A stretch of DNA of 64,000 nt from Chlorophyllum brunneum (Eukaryota; Basidiomycota; Agaricomycetes; Agaricales; Agaricaceae): positions 3,100,001 through 3,164,000 of the forward strand of contig OY756139.1 of NCBI GenBank assembly GCA_963576785.1, written 5' to 3'. Made by a program: the position numbers and the translations under genes. The stretch's first letter is position 1; every line of letters begins with the position of its first letter. This document shows, in pieces, positions 24,703-35,370 of this stretch. The notes beneath the pieces are model-generated. The model searched no databases. It worked only from the letters and a program-made list of their open reading frames with translations, and was not told the origin of the DNA.

Positions 24703-25491
24703 CTACCCACTCGGATTGGCAGGATGGCGAGAACCTCTCACAGGCTGGGCCCTGGTATCGCCTCCAGGGTGGAAGCGGTTCCAGGGTGGTCCAGGGTGAG
24801 TCCTGGGTAAGTTGCCCTGAGGGCGAGCTTGGTAGTTAGCAGTCACAGCAAAAGAGGCTTGTGGCTTAGACATGTTAGGTCTTAACCCTTCACGTCTTGA
24901 CCACTCAGCATTTATAGCCTGCTGAACTACCTCCCAGGTCATATCTACAACATCGTGATTATTCGCCAATGTTGTTTGTGCCACAGCATTCCAATCCAGT
25001 GGTAATGCGTTCAAAGCGATCATCGCGCCAAGAACTTCTGGCAATTTTACCTTAGCTGTTTCTAATTGAGAAGCCATTGTTCTCAATTCAGCTAGATCCA
25101 TTGCTGGATCTTGATTCCCTGAAATGCACTTTCGCAACATTCTTTGGAGAATTGAATACACCGCGGCAGGAGAAGGTGTCCCAAAGCAGGTTTTCAAATC
25201 AGTCCAGAGAAATCCAGGAGCGTCATGCCCATGGAGTAACAGGGAATCAGGTAAGGTGCCATTAATAACAGCCAATGCCTGACCTCTCAATTGTTCTCTC
25301 CTTCTATCCTCCTCTGTTAAAGCGGCAGGATTTTTAGGGGAGAGATCCTGGTCTGTTACAGTCCATCCGGACTGGTCAGAACCAGTGACAGAAATGAGGG
25401 TTAAGGCATCCTGAAGCCTTCTAGACCAGAATGCATAGTTCTTTGGCCCATTAAGCTTAGGTAAACCAGTGACGATATTATTGGTAGACAT
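24703..25491 (-). pseudogene. Copia gag region
   Basis: Starts at 25491 with LPKLNGPKNYAFWSRRLQDAL, the usual copia gag opening. The helical gag core follows (AVYSILQRMLRKCI, LPEVLGAMIALNALPLDWN). The frame stops at TAG 24703 but continues in the same phase to another TAG at 24409. A compensating pair of frameshifts then leads toward the protease region. No clear CCHC knuckle is visible. Confidence 0.85.
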
Positions 25492-25635
25492 AATATCTTC
25501 GTCGAGTGTATTTCTTTCTAGAAGAAAATTCTCGTATCAGCAATGATCAAATACAAGGATAACTCTGTCAGGTAAAGCCCTATCATCTTATCTCGGTTAG
25601 AGGAGATGATAATGGTTTAACCATCGGTAAGGCTA

Positions 25636-25650
25636 CCGGGGCCCATAACC
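25636..25650 (-). promoter_or_regulatory. Primer-binding site of the copia element
   Basis: On the minus strand GGTTATGGGCCCCGG directly follows the 5' LTR end. Its position fits a tRNA primer-binding site. The same motif adjoins the divergent LTR at 58442. Confidence 0.65.
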
Positions 25651-26222
25651 TGTTGAGGAAACGACTGTAACAAGTTGTTTACTGGAGACAGCAGTAAATG
25701 CAGTGGGAGAGAACGTAGGGTCTACTCACCGAGATAATAAGCTTCTATCCGATACCTATAGAAAGGTAATTCGGATAGACAGATATTATTGATGAAGCGG
25801 TTAACGTCAGTCAAGTAGAGGTCAAAGTCGATTAGATCGATGGAGGTGTTGTACTCAAAGAGATAGGCAATGATGAAGAAGTTGTTCGATTGAACAAGAT
25901 GCAGAACTTAGGTCTGCTACATGGGGTTTATATACATATTGTAACATATGCGAGTCATACTACATAAAATACTAGCATTGCATGGATTGTTCCTTATGAC
26001 TCCCTTTAACTGCAGCGTAGTGCCTGCGGAGTACTGCGGAACGTAGTATCTAGTCATTGGTACTATGTAGAATAATCTATCAAGTACTTATGACTCTCAT
26101 CGTATGCAGAGCAACTCATAGGAAGTTACTACGGGATGAAGTTACTGGAAAGTAACGGATCAGTCTATTATTATCATAATGACTTCATAGTCTATTTCTA
26201 GAATATGTCCGAAACTTCAACA
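25651..26222 (-). repeat. 5' LTR of the copia element
   Basis: 572 bases, same length as the other LTR. On the minus strand it carries TATATAAA at 25935-25928, about 287 bases from its 5' edge, a plausible core promoter for the element. Confidence 0.96.
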
Positions 26223-26500
26223 ACTAGTACCTGCGGGTTCCCCTTACAGATGCTCAAATCCAGTTTCTCCCATAATAGAGGCGTAGATATCGCAATCTGA
26301 CGCCAATAAACCGAAACAGCGCACAGGACGAAAGCGGGGCAAAGGTAGAGCTTCCCATCGGGCGTGGGGACTTTGTGATGAGCGGAGTGGTATTCATCAG
26401 GAGGACAAACGAACAGGAAGATGTTAGAAAGCACTTCTGGAGGCAAGATAGATATGGTAGATTGGGGGTGTTCGAGCTGCATCGTCGGCTGTTTGGACAA
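26223..26500 (-). pseudogene. 5' part of the transposon-split F-box gene
   Basis: The ATG at 26500 opens a frame with an F-box: ILPPEVLSNIFLFVCP (about residues 18-33), then CAVSVYWRQIAISTPLLWEKLDL. It ends at the copia insertion, at NPQVLV. The next codons are found at 19621-19600 on the far side of the element. A second Met at 26482 is an alternative start. The F-box itself is intact, so a truncated F-box peptide reading a few codons into the LTR (stop near 26198) could still be made if the locus is transcribed. The remaining tail is described under 18463-19621. Confidence 0.85.
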
Positions 26501-26999
26501 TGTTTCGATGGTGGCTTTGGGCTGGTGAATGCTTTGACCGTGCCACCTTCTGGAAAGAGAGGTCGGTGGTGAGCGTTATCGATGTGGGATGGTTGACCCG
26601 TAAATAGACATCATCCACGTTGTACACATGCTGCCCTTGGCGCTCAACTGGCCAATACATTAAGTCAGAAGCGGGAGTCACTGAACCTTCTTACCCAAAA
26701 CAGAGGACGAAGAGGATCTTGCCAATTGGCAGAACATGATAAGGCCCGCAGGTCCATTTGTTTGATTAATCCCTAAGCCCTCACATATGGCATGAATTAC
26801 TATGCCATACACAACGGGCATTTATTGTTATACAAAGCCTTCCCGAACGACATGTATCTGTTGCTTCACACACACACTTTTCTGTGACTCGCAATGGATC
26901 GAGTTGTGATTGATGAAAAGTTTGAACCACGGGATTGTGAACCAGCGAGTTGTCCGTAGTACAACATTCACTGGGGACCCAAATACACGCGAACCTCAA
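26501..26999. other. Upstream region of the split F-box gene
   Basis: Presumably the promoter and leader of the disrupted gene. Short minus-strand frames (for example about 26681-26580) may be part of an unspliced leader exon. No supported gene. Confidence 0.35.
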
Positions 27000-28000
27000 C
27001 GGTCTTCGTCCTAATATCTCAATGAGAACTGGACCACTTTCTACATCTTCCACGTGAGTACATTTCGGGGTGGATCAAGGTCCATGCCAAACATACCAAT
27101 GGGTATGTTGAAAAGTAGATCTTCAAGAGCAGACAGTGGTACCATTGAATCCTCTGCTAAAAGTGGTCGCACGAACGATTCCAATATGCGGATATTGGGT
27201 GCGGAAGCGATTATCATCGGTACGAGATTCTGTACATCCTCAAAAACGATCGCGACGAAGCCGAATTCTAATAGCTAACGATGAGGCGGATAAGAATTAT
27301 GGGAGGCTAGAACATTGTCCCCGTCCCAGTGGTTTGGGTTCCCAGTCGAACCGTTTTAGGTGTTGGAGGCTGACGGGAGAATAACGTGGCGTAAAGTGTT
27401 CTTCTGGTGTGTATAGCAGAGTCATCGGCCGTCAGATGCGAAATTTGATGAGATTCGGTAAGTATTTGGAGACAGTGGATGTGCAATCCGTTCAGGTTGA
27501 CTGCTTTAACGTGTCCCTACATAGAAAGTCGAAGTCGAGAGCGAGTGATCGTCGTCCTGTTCCCTGATCGCATCCATTCATAATTGAGTCGACTGCTTAA
27601 GTAGTTGCAAAAAGTGCCCCCATTTGGTGGCCACGCCAGACAAGTCAACTTTCGGATGTGAGGAGAATGGCCAATGAAAGTCGCATGTTCGGGTTTCTTG
27701 AAGCTGATTGGTGGGGATGAAAACGTTCGTTCCTCCGTCTCAAAAAGTTCCAGAATTTAAGGTCCAAGAGGTGCCGGGAGAGTGCTCAGCATAGACCTTG
27801 AGTCAGGTCTAGTTTTGCCCATGGTGTGGCAACCCGACGCCAATACACCGAAACAGAGCACAGAACTAAAAGAGGGAAACGGTAGACCTCCCCACAGTGA
27901 CTTCTTGATGGATACTATTGTATTCGTCGGCAGGACAAGCGAGCTAGAAGATGAACGGGCAAGAGCCGTCGGCAATGGGCCGCACATCGGCATTCAATCA
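27000..28000 (-). pseudogene. Relict F-box paralogue
   Basis: Multiple stretches match the split F-box gene in the same order and strand, with many stops and shifts. 27335-27365 (CAGTCGAACCGTTTTAGGT) matches 19122-19145. 27185-27240 (GCGGAAGCGATTATCATCGG) matches 18855-18900. 27600-27700 (CCATTTGGTGGCC..., CGCATGTTCG) matches 19385-19475. 27835-27990 (ACGCCAATACACCGAAACAG) matches the F-box segment 26290-26420. The copy spans F-box to tail but has lost all long frames. It is a dead duplicate in tandem with its sister and carries no transposon. Edges are approximate. Confidence 0.8.
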
Positions 28001-28305
28001 TGTGATCGGTGGACCTCTGAGGTCATGGGCCTCGACCGAGATCCGTTTGTCGAGAAGCACTGAGTAAAGGGTTAAAATGTATTACGAAAGTGATGCCGTA
28101 CAAACGGGGCGTCTTGCAGCAGATCCCGTAGCCCAGCGTGCTTATCGTTGTTGCAGAATGTTAATGTCCACACGACAGGCATTATGCAGGAGCCGAGTTC
28201 TGATTCGTATTTGGGAGCCCATAAATACCTGTTCTGGATTTCGTCGACGGTGTCTGGGTTTATAGTCCCTGTCTTTCACTCCGGACTCTCTTTACGCCCA
28301 TCACC

Positions 28306-29871
28306 ATGGCCTTCTCCTCTCTCTTTCGTCGTGCACAACCCCTTCGCAAGGCCGCTTTCTCCCCCAGCCTCCCACAAAGGACACCCAGGTCTCACCCCAA
28401 CTTCCGTCCCTTCTCCACTGCCCCCCCTCCTCCCAAATCCAATTCCATACTCTATGCTGGTATTGGCGCTGCCGCAGTTGGTGGCCTTGCTGTATACTAC
28501 TTCACCGATTTCGGCAGGGAGGCCAGCACTGTTGCCAAATCCGCTGCCCAGACCACCAAATCTGCCGTAGGATTTGTTCCGACAAAGGACGACTACCAAA
28601 AGGTACGTGTCCTGCCGCCACATTTTTTTTCCACTCACAACCCATGGCGCATTAGGTCTACAACAGGATAGCTGACCTCGTCCAGGATGCTGGCGACTAT
28701 GACGGTCCGAACATATCTTTTTTTTAGTGCTTCCATTTTTGATAAGGTTTTCGGCAGATGGTTCTTACGGTCCCGTTATCCTCCGTCTCGCCTGGCATTG
28801 TTCTGGCACTTACGATAAGGAGACGAAGACTGGTGGAAGGTGCGTAGCCCGTGGCTGCTCCTGAGTCATTCCTTACGGAGGCTTTATTTTATCTTTAGTA
28901 ATTATGCTACTATGCGTTTTGAACCTGAGTCTCTCCATCCAGCTAATAAAGGCATGGAAATACCTCGCGCTGTCATGGAGAAAGTCAAGCAGGAGTTCCC
29001 TTGGATTAGCTACGGCGATTTGTGGACACTTGGCGGCGTCTGTGCGATACAGGTCCGCGGCCAAGCTAAATTCTTTTTTCCGTGCATCTCACTTTGAGGG
29101 TTGTTATAGGAAATGGCTGGCCCGAAAGTTCCCTGGCGCCCCGGTCGTATTGACGGTTTTGCCGCACAAGCCACCCCTGATGGTCGTCTTCCCGACGGCA
29201 GCCAGGGTGCCGACCATTTGAGAACCATCTTCTACCGCATGGGGTATGGATTAGCCGATAATGACGAATGAACGCACTGACATCAACTCAGACTCAACGA
29301 TCAGGAAATCGTTGCCCTCTCTGGCGCCCACGCTCTAGGCCGCTGTCACCGTGATCGGTACGCACTTTTTAAATCATGATGCTGGTGCCATGCTCAGGGA
29401 TGATCTTTTCTTCGCCAGCTCTGGCTTCGAAGGGCCGTGGACGTTCTCCCCTACCACCGTGACAAATGACTTCTTTAATCTCCTTTTCGATGAGAAGTGG
29501 GTCTGGAAGAAGTGGGATGGTCCCAAACAGCTTGAAGACAAAAAGACAAGGACCCTTATGATGCTGCCGTACGTATGAAATGTGACAGCGTTCTTGTCTT
29601 TTTCTTTGTTCCTGATCACAGTGTCCAGCACCGACTATGTTCTTATCCAAGATAAGAGCTTCAAGAAATGGGCCAGAGCATACGCTGATGATCAAGATCT
29701 CTGGTTTAAGGAGTGCGTCCTAATGCCGTCTATTTGGTCGTAATTATCTAACACTGATCCCGTAGTTTCTCAAATGCCGTAGTCCACCTCTTCGAGTTAG
29801 GTGTTCCCCCTCAACAATTCGTTACCTCCGAGCCCTGGATCATGAAGACTATCGACGAACAGGAGAATTAG
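28306..29871 (+). CDS. CCP1: Mitochondrial cytochrome c peroxidase
   Basis: Nine exons (28306-28602, 28656-28704, 28758-28839, 28899-29052, 29110-29243, 29292-29357, 29419-29568, 29629-29712, 29766-29871) give 373 residues. It reduces hydrogen peroxide using electrons from cytochrome c in the intermembrane space. The N terminus is a basic, Ser-rich presequence followed by a hydrophobic stretch ([18 protein letters not shown]), the bipartite signal expected for this protein. Haem-site residues: Arg/Trp/His in [11 protein letters not shown], proximal His in [11 protein letters not shown], and the radical Trp in [26 protein letters not shown] and the C-terminal [17 protein letters not shown] are also characteristic. 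No lesion is seen. Confidence 0.96.
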
Positions 29872-30441
29872 ATTATTACTTACAATTCATCTTAGTGCCT
29901 TAAAGCATTCCCCAAGACATTATTTTTATTTTAATACCATTGGGTTACCTGGGACATCCAAAGTCCCCCTCCACTGTCCACGGAAGATACGTTCGGGGCC
30001 TACAAAGCCTCCTCGAAACGAAATTAGCACATAGGGAACGAAATGATATCTTCCGTTCTGATGACCAGTGATTACAAGCGACACGGGTTCAGCGTTCAAC
30101 TCCCGAGTCTCGACCCTAACAGTAGCTTTAAATTTATGCCCGCGCTCCTTTTTCAAAAATATACAGGGACCATAAGTCGAGTACTACCATAATATATATA
30201 TATATATAACAAAACCGAGCATAATGCTCGGTGTTTAGCCTACATGGAACTAAGCCAGGGGTAGGTGAACAATAACCAGCGGGGATGTCTCCACCAGGTT
30301 CTTCGAATTTGTCCTGATGATATGAACGAAACCTATTCTAACCATTCCCTCCATGAGCCGGACAACGGGGTAGAGTTCATCTCCTGTCTATGGCCTATGT
30401 TAATCTTACCAACGCCGCTCGAGTAAAAGCGCGTACCTGTT
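29872..30441. other. Convergent intergenic region
   Basis: Between CCP1 (plus) and the F-box gene (minus). Holds a TA dinucleotide run at about 30192-30208. A 76-codon minus frame at 29926-30156 has no recognisable relatives. Confidence 0.45.
30192..30208. repeat. TA dinucleotide microsatellite
   Basis: About eight TA units in the convergent 3' spacer between CCP1 and the F-box gene. Confidence 0.9.
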
Positions 30442-31872
30442 CTATACGAATTCGAAGGAATGAAGCGTGGGCAAGTTTAATTTGATCTGATCCATGCGGT
30501 CTGTATCCCTCCATTTCTCATCTGCTCGTGAGAACATTGAGAACCCCGCCAGATGCAATATCTTCAACGGACACTGAGATCGTCGTGCAAATTTGATGAA
30601 AGCAACATGAGGCCAATTTGAACGAGTGGGCTCTTTCAGTGTTGTGATGTGTAGGGTAGTCAGAGAGGTGAGTGTTAAGGAATCTAGTAATCGTTGAAGA
30701 GGATAGGCTTCACGGTCGTTCATCGAGATATGAAACGAAATAAGGGATGAGTGGGTTATGCGTGAACTGATAAAGTAAGGAATGTCGTGGACAGTGTAAA
30801 TATCCTGGATTTTTGCTCTACAGGATCGAAGTTTGGGTGAACCATTGAGGATAGCGACAAGTTGATCAACAATAATCCATGTCTCTGACGCTTCGAGTGT
30901 CGTCAAAGAACTCCATGGAAAGGAAAATGTTTCCGGATGAAGGTTGAATTCAGCGTAATGTGTTCGCAGCATAAATATATCATAATTGCGGTCGTACACC
31001 CCAATGAGTTCGAGACTCTCCAGTCGAGGCATGGGTTTGGAGAGAAGAAGGGCGAGGTTGATAGATCGGGCTGTAAGGCGTAGATGAAACCAGCGCTCAG
31101 ATGTCTGGACCGCCCAATGATAATACGGATCAGTGATGCCGAACCAGCGATCCATCTTGGGTATCGTAATCTCCATGTAGAACGGCTTGTCTCCAGCCCG
31201 CTCAATCCAGAGCAAGGGCTGGCTGGGTACGGTCATCGGAAGTTTTCGCGGAATGAGGCGACCAACTTTGTCATTTTGCGATGGCAATAATCCGGGTAGG
31301 AAAACGCGAAGCGGCCAGTCGCTCGTGGTAGAAAGGGACGACCAAAGTAAAGGTATTGAGAGTGCGAGCGATCGCCATTTGCGGCATATCATGGTCAATA
31401 GGAGGGGCGAGTGTCGTAGACTAGGCTTAACAAAGTCAGAGGGAAGTGTGTGTAAGAAAATTTGTTCCAGGATTTCAAAGGGGATACGCGTAATGGGAGC
31501 TAAGATTTCCTTGTATATTTCGAGCGAGAACGACAACCTCCGGTGTCGTTGGAGCATGTTCTGGAATTTGGTGTCAATGTTCTGGAGTGCCGCTTTTACG
31601 TCCCTGAGATCAGTAGTAGAACTCGTCTTCTTCGCCCAAGCCGTCGATTGGAATGCCAGTAGCGATCTCCTACGAAAAGCTGTTGGCTGTTCTTTGGTTT
31701 TTTGAAGACTAGATCGTCGGTTTTGGAGGATATGTCGTTGGATGGAGAGTTCCTCGAGGCTAGTTTCTAGCTCTTGGATCGTTATCTCCAGGCTATGTAG
31801 TCGGCGTGAAGCTATCGCCTCGTCAATCTCTGGGAGAAGAATTGACATATGTCGTCCAGCTAGACGATACAA
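30442..31872 (-). CDS. F-box protein with N-terminal coiled coil
   Basis: A single 476-codon frame. Residues about 20-125 are charged and leucine-spaced, predicting a coiled coil (SLEITIQELETSLEELSIQR). An F-box follows: ITRIPFEILEQIFLHTLPSD, then PLLLTMICRKWRSLALSIPLLWSSL. The C-terminal half has irregular leucine-rich segments. The coiled coil, F-box and LRR order is the commonest agaricomycete F-box design. Presumed role: substrate receptor of an SCF ubiquitin ligase. A second Met eight codons in (31848) is an alternative start. The gene appears intact, unlike its two neighbours to the left. Confidence 0.87.
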   Translation of the reverse strand: MYRLAGRHMSILLPEIDEAIASRRLHSLEITIQELETSLEELSIQRHILQNRRSSLQKTKEQPTAFRRRSLLAFQSTAWAKKTSSTTDLRDVKAALQNIDTKFQNMLQRHRRLSFSLEIYKEILAPITRIPFEILEQIFLHTLPSDFVKPSLRHSPLLLTMICRKWRSLALSIPLLWSSLSTTSDWPLRVFLPGLLPSQNDKVGRLIPRKLPMTVPSQPLLWIERAGDKPFYMEITIPKMDRWFGITDPYYHWAVQTSERWFHLRLTARSINLALLLSKPMPRLESLELIGVYDRNYDIFMLRTHYAEFNLHPETFSFPWSSLTTLEASETWIIVDQLVAILNGSPKLRSCRAKIQDIYTVHDIPYFISSRITHSSLISFHISMNDREAYPLQRLLDSLTLTSLTTLHITTLKEPTRSNWPHVAFIKFARRSQCPLKILHLAGFSMFSRADEKWRDTDRMDQIKLNLPTLHSFEFV

Positions 31873-34134
31873 ATGAGGGGAATAGCTAATGTAGGTTCTG
31901 TTCTTTCACTTGATTCCTAGATGCATCAGCAAATTTGGAACACTCAGAAAGGGTTTAGGACTACCTGAACGGCAATGTCGGTCGGTTACCGCCAAATGCG
32001 CTTAGTGGAATGAAGGGCCCTCGTCAAGTTGGGCATCGCTCCAAGGCTGTGCTCTTGAGATCGCATATCATAGAACCATGAGCGTGATAATTTTGGATCT
32101 AGACATCATTGGAAAGCATGTGGGGGTTTTATCAAAAATAAAGCATGAGAATTGTGGTCGACAGATCTGGGTACTGAAGGAATGGGATGAGGTGAGAACG
32201 GGATGGGGTGAGTGTAGTGCGCAAGAGATGAGCGGAGTAATGCATGGATGTGGTTAGTCACGGTGTTTGCCGACCCGCTGTAGTTGTGGGCTTGCGCATT
32301 TTCGAACGCATAGCTACACTTGGTGACAAAATCAAGACAGGACCATTGGCAGAAGTCCCGTCTGCACCGATCATAGCGGGGAAAGAGAGATGTCACCTTG
32401 TTCCCATCCTCTACATGCGTCCCTTGCACTGAAAATCTATGGTGTCCTGGCCAAACTTCCAGCGTGCACTCAAGCTCTTGTGTTTCTGGTTCCCCCAGAG
32501 AACGGGTTAGAGAGATAGGACACTTGTTGCGAGCCATACGTTCAAATGTCGGCCTACTCTTCCAGAAGTGTCTAACGGCGACTTGCTCATCGGCCCTCCA
32601 GATGACATTGACGAACGTCGAGCAACTAATCTTACCTGCTCGCATTTTGTCCTGCTGGGCCCCCGATCAGGCGGCGCTCTTAGCTCAGCCCCAAACACAG
32701 TCGTGATACTCCGGAGCTATTAATGCTTCTAACCCAAACTTACTTTTATGAACTCCAGCTCATAGAGATTAGAACCACCGGTCATTCATGACTGGAATTC
32801 AGAGTCACGAGCAAAGAGCAACTGGACCCAATATTTTGTGTGGTGGTCTAGATCCCTCTCTGTAATGAATTTACATCGCAGGTGTGGTCGATTGAATCAT
32901 AATGTCACCGATCAGAAGGACTTGGGAACGACCTTTATTACGACTTTCGCGTTCCATGTTCATGCAGGGGTGTTCGGGGCATTGTCGTGTGTAGGTGTGT
33001 TGTTCTCGGGTAGTAATTTAGGGGTTGGCTCCAAGAACTGATATTACCCAGAGTGATGTTGAATTTTTTGGGGCTGTATCGTGGGGTAGGGATCACTGGA
33101 TACACAGCCTCGAAAGCTAGGAAACCCTTTCTACTAAGTACGTGAGCGTCTCTCTCGCACTTTAAGCAAGGCTTATACCCCAAATTTCTTCACGAGAATG
33201 CAATGCCACCGACGTTCTACGAAATCACCGCGGTTGGCTAGGAAATGGGTAATGCTGTTTGCTAATAGCTTGGAAATAAAGGACGGAGAGGGAAAATGAC
33301 CTGCTTATTTGATTTTGCGAGTATCTGGGATCAGACCCCGGGTTATATTTGACAATATACACGCCCCGCCAGCCTCATTTGGCCGGATATCTATTCTATT
33401 CTGATATCTACCAGGCGATGGCTGGCTTGGGGGAGTCTGCCAAGCCACCCTCGTGAGCCCTTCCGGTTACCTTAACTTCAACCTATTTGAATATATAAAC
33501 TATCCTCGTCTAATTCTGGAAGTGCCACTACGGAAACGAACAGATATACATACGCACAACGAATCCACGCCTTTGATTGGACGGACCACCGGATCAATTG
33601 GGGGCCCTGTATGTGGATCGAGATATAAGCAGACGCCGGCACCAGCGTGCTCAAGACGATACATACTTCCTTACAACGTTCTAGCCGCATTTGAACCATG
33701 GATAGTGCTCGGTTCGTATGTGCATGCATGACGGGGATCAAGGGCATTTTCGATTTTGGGTTTGGCTGCTTCCGTGCGTGATGATTAATGCGTGATTCCT
33801 GGAGATGTCGGTGGTAGCTGGGCTTCTATCCGGTTGGGAGTGGTACTTGACGCTCAATCATGGCGACCTCGGCGATGGGGAGTGGGGGCGACAAGTGTGG
33901 GAACACGTGGCACAGGAATACTCTCAAGGTGTATGGAGAAGAGGTGGTTTATGGCCCTCGGCAGGTCCGAACGGAAGAACAATGGCGAAAATATATGAAT
34001 TTGTGATATTTGACCACGGTTCACTGGAGGCTCAAGTTGAGCCGACAGCAAAGGCGGGACAAAACATGTGTCCCGTCTCGGTGAACAATTGATGTCAAAA
34101 TACAGCAAGAGCAATCTACACACTGTACGGGGGT
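31873..34134. other. 2.26 kb region without a supportable gene
   Basis: Several moderate frames exist (minus 32106-32645; plus 33453-33731 and 33792-34092), but none shows a recognised motif or convincing splice-joined extension. It may hold a lineage-specific gene, a relict or long UTRs. No transposon hallmark is seen. Confidence 0.4.
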
Positions 34135-34631
34135 CTAGCCCATGACGACGTCTTCATCTTCGTCTTCATCGGCCTCCTCGGGCTTGAGGCCAGCCTTTTC
34201 CAAAGCCTCCTTCGAGGTATAATCGACGCGAACGCCACGGGTCCTACGACCACTGGAAACGATGGCACTGGGATCAATCTCCTCGTATGTCTCCTAGGAA
34301 TCAATGATTGCATCAGTTTTTACTGAGAAAATTGGTAGAGGACGCGAAAAAAGGGGCGCCCGTATGTGTCGCGTCGACATACCTCTTCCTCCTCTTCCTC
34401 GTCGTCATCATCATCGCCCTCTTCTTCTTCTTCGGCTTCTTCTTCCGCATCGTCCATATCTTCGTTCCTTGGCTGGTCAGCGGCTTTGCTTTTACCCTTG
34501 GAATTGGGAGAAGTGACAGTTGTTGTGCCAACAGCGGTATTGGCAGTGCTTATTAAACACGCGTCAGAATCGCTGCTGAAATCGGGAAAGGTGGCTTACG
34601 ATTCAGTGGCTGGATCTGTGATACTGGACAT
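34135..34631 (-). CDS. CHZ1: Histone H2A.Z-H2B chaperone Chz1
   Basis: Three exons (34631-34600, 34548-34383, 34293-34135) give 118 residues. After a short N terminus there is a long acidic run of Glu/Asp (about residues 45-66), then the CHZ motif: DPSAIVSSGRRTRGVRVDYT, followed by SKEALEKAGL, and an acidic tail. Chz1 binds H2A.Z-H2B dimers through this motif and delivers them to the SWR1 remodeller. Small size, acidity and the CHZ box together make the call firm. Phases are 2 and 0 at the two introns. Confidence 0.9.
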
Positions 34632-35370
34632 TGCGGTGGTAGGTGAGCGCTGCGTTTGACTGGTTTTGCCAAGCGTTGATCGAGGCGCGTTTGTTTGGAT
34701 CGGCGGCTGTCTCGCAACAAAGCCAGGATGTCACGTTATTTCTCCCATCCTTGTTCTTTTTATTTTCAGTCTCTTGTCTTCACCCACACACGCCATTGAA
34801 CAAAATGGCGCGCCCACCGGCTCTTCTACGGTTCTTAGTGCCAGGTTGCAGCTGAATATGAATAGATCCTTGGCGTCGCTGTCGGACCCGGCACAACGGA
34901 CGGACAGTGGCACCGCTGCCTTCACGGCACGCGACATGTGGGAGAGAACACTGCGTCTGATGGGGCTTACAATCTCCATCAGAATTGCCATCACTAGATG
35001 ACCTGATTCCCTTACCTCAGCACTGGGGGTATCTATTGGCAACTGGCTCTTCTTCTCTCCATGCTCCACTAGGGTGCGCACTATAATGCCCAAGGGAAGC
35101 ATATTTCCCCTTCTCGATGCTGGCGTCAAGGACAAAGGCCAGCACACTCGGTCTAACTCTGCTGGAGAGCAACCGTCTGGCTCTCCTCGAGCATTATCTC
35201 GCATGCCTGTTCTCACATATGTGAAAATTCCCTATCTCCGTCGCCTAGACGGTGCCCACACCCACAAAATACCGCTCCTCACCCTCAAACTCTCTTCTCA
35301 CTCGTTTCTCGACTCTACTCTCAAGGATGACCTCACTCCTTTCCCCCTATACACTATCAAAACAAACAAT
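34632..35370. promoter_or_regulatory. Divergent promoter region, CHZ1 and unknown gene
   Basis: 739 bases between two divergent starts. Open frames crossing it on both strands show no family resemblance. It presumably carries both promoters. Confidence 0.4.

Larger units (their letters stand above)
19622..26222 (-). mobile_element. Ty1/copia LTR retrotransposon, 6601 bases, inactivated
   Basis: Bounded by two 572-base LTRs that begin TGTTGA and end TCAACA, flanked by the 5-base duplication ACTAG (19617-19621 and 26223-26227). Internal order on the minus strand is gag (25491-24703), protease and integrase (24060-22564), then reverse transcriptase and RNase H (21960-20188). Integrase before RT identifies the copia superfamily. 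A primer-binding site adjoins the 5' LTR and a purine tract adjoins the 3' LTR. In the main frame I count stops at 24703 (TAG), 24409 (TAG), 23659 (TGA), 23110 (TAG), 22564 (TGA) and 22483 (TAA), plus two frameshifts between 24380 and 24060. It cannot make a complete polyprotein. It sits inside an F-box coding exon. Confidence 0.97.

Noticed and set aside
32106..32645. 179-codon minus-strand frame
   Set aside because: No motif, no convincing splice extension and no family resemblance; left as unannotated sequence.
33453..34092. Two plus-strand frames of about 90 codons
   Set aside because: No motif and atypical composition; likely chance frames in a non-coding stretch.
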